6,604 nt of DNA. Source: Chloroflexota bacterium. GTDB taxonomy: Bacteria; Chloroflexota; Anaerolineae; B4-G1; DUEL01. Under the pieces are notes generated by a model. The model saw only the letters and a list, made by a program, of their open reading frames with translations. It ran no database searches and had not been told where the DNA came from. The position numbers and the translations under genes are program-made. Shown here piece after piece: positions 5,608 to 6,604 of this stretch; position 1 is the stretch's first letter, and every line of letters begins with the position of its first letter. The stretch lies in NCBI GenBank assembly GCA_017743275.1, contig JAGHZG010000092.1, positions 1 to 6,604 of the forward strand, given 5' to 3'.

Positions 5608-6604
5608 ATGCTGCCGGATTCCCTGGATGAATGGGAAAAACGACTCCATCCCCAGGTCATAGAGGTGGACCTGCTGGGAGAAATCGCCCTTTCTGACGAG
5701 GAAGTCCACCTCCTGGGGCAACAGATCGGCGACCTGGTGCGCCGGAAGGGGTGGACGCAGGCCGCGCGTCTCCTGCGGGAACGGTATCCCTGCTCGTACG
5801 CCGTATTCATGGTCGCCCAGGGGGCCCGGGGCTACGAGGCCGGGGATTTCTGGTCGGCCATTCGGGACGCCACCGGCCTTTCCATCCCCCCAACCCAGAC
5901 CCTCCAGTGGGGGCAACTCTTTGAAGAGATTGTGCAGAAACTGCCCGTGGCCCAATTCCCGCCCCTGGGTGGCCACCGCTACATCGGGCCCATCCTGGCC
6001 CACGGCGGCATCCCCGACTACTGCCTGGCGGACTTCTTTGACCATTTCCTCCTGCCACTGGTCACCCGTCCCGAGTACGCCTCCCTGTCCGTAGAAGAAT
6101 TCATCCAGCGCCGTCTCCTCCAGGCCAGCGTGACCTTCCTGACCGACAGGCCGGTCCTGCGCTTCCTGGAATATGGGGGCGCGCTGGCGGTGGACTTCGT
6201 GGAGCGATGCCGGGATATGGCCCTGGCCTGGGCAGAGCGCGGGGAGATTCCCTCCCCGGAAGCGCTGGGGCTCCCTCCCCGCGTTGTGCATGGATACCAG
6301 GACTGGCTGGAGGGCCGGGCCCGGCCCTCCCTCCGGCGGCGGGCCATCTACCGCAGCCCGGTGCTCTTCCTGGACCCCTGGGGTTGGGGACCTGCCCTGC
6401 GCCTCCCCGCCCAGCCTGTATCCGCCACCGGGTCGGATATGGAGGTCCTCTGGCAGGTCTTCCTGGACCGTCCAACAGAAATCCGGGTGGACATCCAGCG
6501 GGATGAACTGGACTGGAAAACCGTCCCCCTCCATTTCCCCCTGCCCGGTCCGGCCCCCGAATACCGGGTGGCCCTGGTGTTTGCCCGGGTGGAAGAGAAC
6601 GGGG
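5608..6604 (+). CDS. Unrecognised protein encoded after brxC, 3' end outside window
   Basis: The frame is open from the stop at 5581 to the window edge, giving at least 332 residues with strong G/C third-position bias. ATG 5608 is the preferred start; GTG 5587 would add seven residues and neither has a well-spaced Shine-Dalgarno site (AGG abuts the ATG directly). The N-terminal 110 residues look helical, with a Tyr/Gly/Trp-rich segment YEAGDFWSAIRDATGL (about 76-91). A striking block follows at 121-144: GG-x2-YIGPILAHGGIP-x-YCL-x-DFF. From about 252 the text becomes beta-rich (VLFLDPWGWGPALRLPAQPV, then alternating strands), suggesting a beta-sandwich. I see no P-loop, no adenine-methyltransferase NPPY/DPPY motif, no helicase motif and no membrane span. 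It is thus not a normal PglXI start, although PglXI usually follows brxC in BREX-3. Position suggests a BREX accessory or variant component. The gap and hairpin array before it mean co-transcription is not certain. Confidence 0.8.
   Translation, partial: MLPDSLDEWEKRLHPQVIEVDLLGEIALSDEEVHLLGQQIGDLVRRKGWTQAARLLRERYPCSYAVFMVAQGARGYEAGDFWSAIRDATGLSIPPTQTLQWGQLFEEIVQKLPVAQFPPLGGHRYIGPILAHGGIPDYCLADFFDHFLLPLVTRPEYASLSVEEFIQRRLLQASVTFLTDRPVLRFLEYGGALAVDFVERCRDMALAWAERGEIPSPEALGLPPRVVHGYQDWLEGRARPSLRRRAIYRSPVLFLDPWGWGPALRLPAQPVSATGSDMEVLWQVFLDRPTEIRVDIQRDELDWKTVPLHFPLPGPAPEYRVALVFARVEENG

Noticed and set aside
5338..6534. 398-residue minus-strand open frame over the brxC end and the next gene
   Set aside because: It spans the hairpin array and is antisense to two strongly coding + strand frames. 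Its text is low-complexity.

Overview
The window is GC-rich bacterial DNA, with codon third positions strongly biased to G/C. Every convincing protein gene lies on the + strand. A (TTTCACG)n heptamer tract, GCAGGCC-type intergenic hairpin repeats and overall style would fit a Chloroflexota (Anaerolineae-like) genome. That placement is an impression from composition and repeat style, not proof.

Layout. Bases 2-926 hold what looks like one gene broken by a frameshift: an N-terminal winged-helix-like part in one frame, and a five-segment membrane part in the next frame. Bases 927-1300 form a long, structured intergenic region. It contains an eight-copy heptamer array, a good sigma70-type promoter pointing right, and a compact minus-strand transcription unit (promoter, about 65-70 nt of paired RNA, intrinsic terminator) that I read as a candidate small RNA. 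A further 11-bp inverted repeat follows. Then come brxF (1301-1801, small P-loop protein) and brxC (1773-5483, 1236-aa DUF6079-type ATPase), overlapping by 29 bases. A 124-base gap with a REP-like array of four hairpins (5484-5573) separates brxC from an unrecognised gene that starts near 5608 and runs off the right edge.

How it works together. A BrxF-like protein immediately followed by a DUF6079 BrxC is the front of a type 3 BREX anti-phage system. In the textbook order the PglXI methyltransferase, BrxHII helicase, PglZ and BrxA follow. Here the next gene shows no methyltransferase motif in its first 332 residues. It has instead a distinctive Y-I-G-P-I-L-A-H-G-G-I-P motif followed by a beta-rich segment. 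This may be an extra component in a variant BREX-3 locus, or the third gene of a BREX-like system without PglX. The rest of the locus lies outside the window. The candidate small RNA is antisense to the presumed brxF leader, so it could be part of the control of the system.
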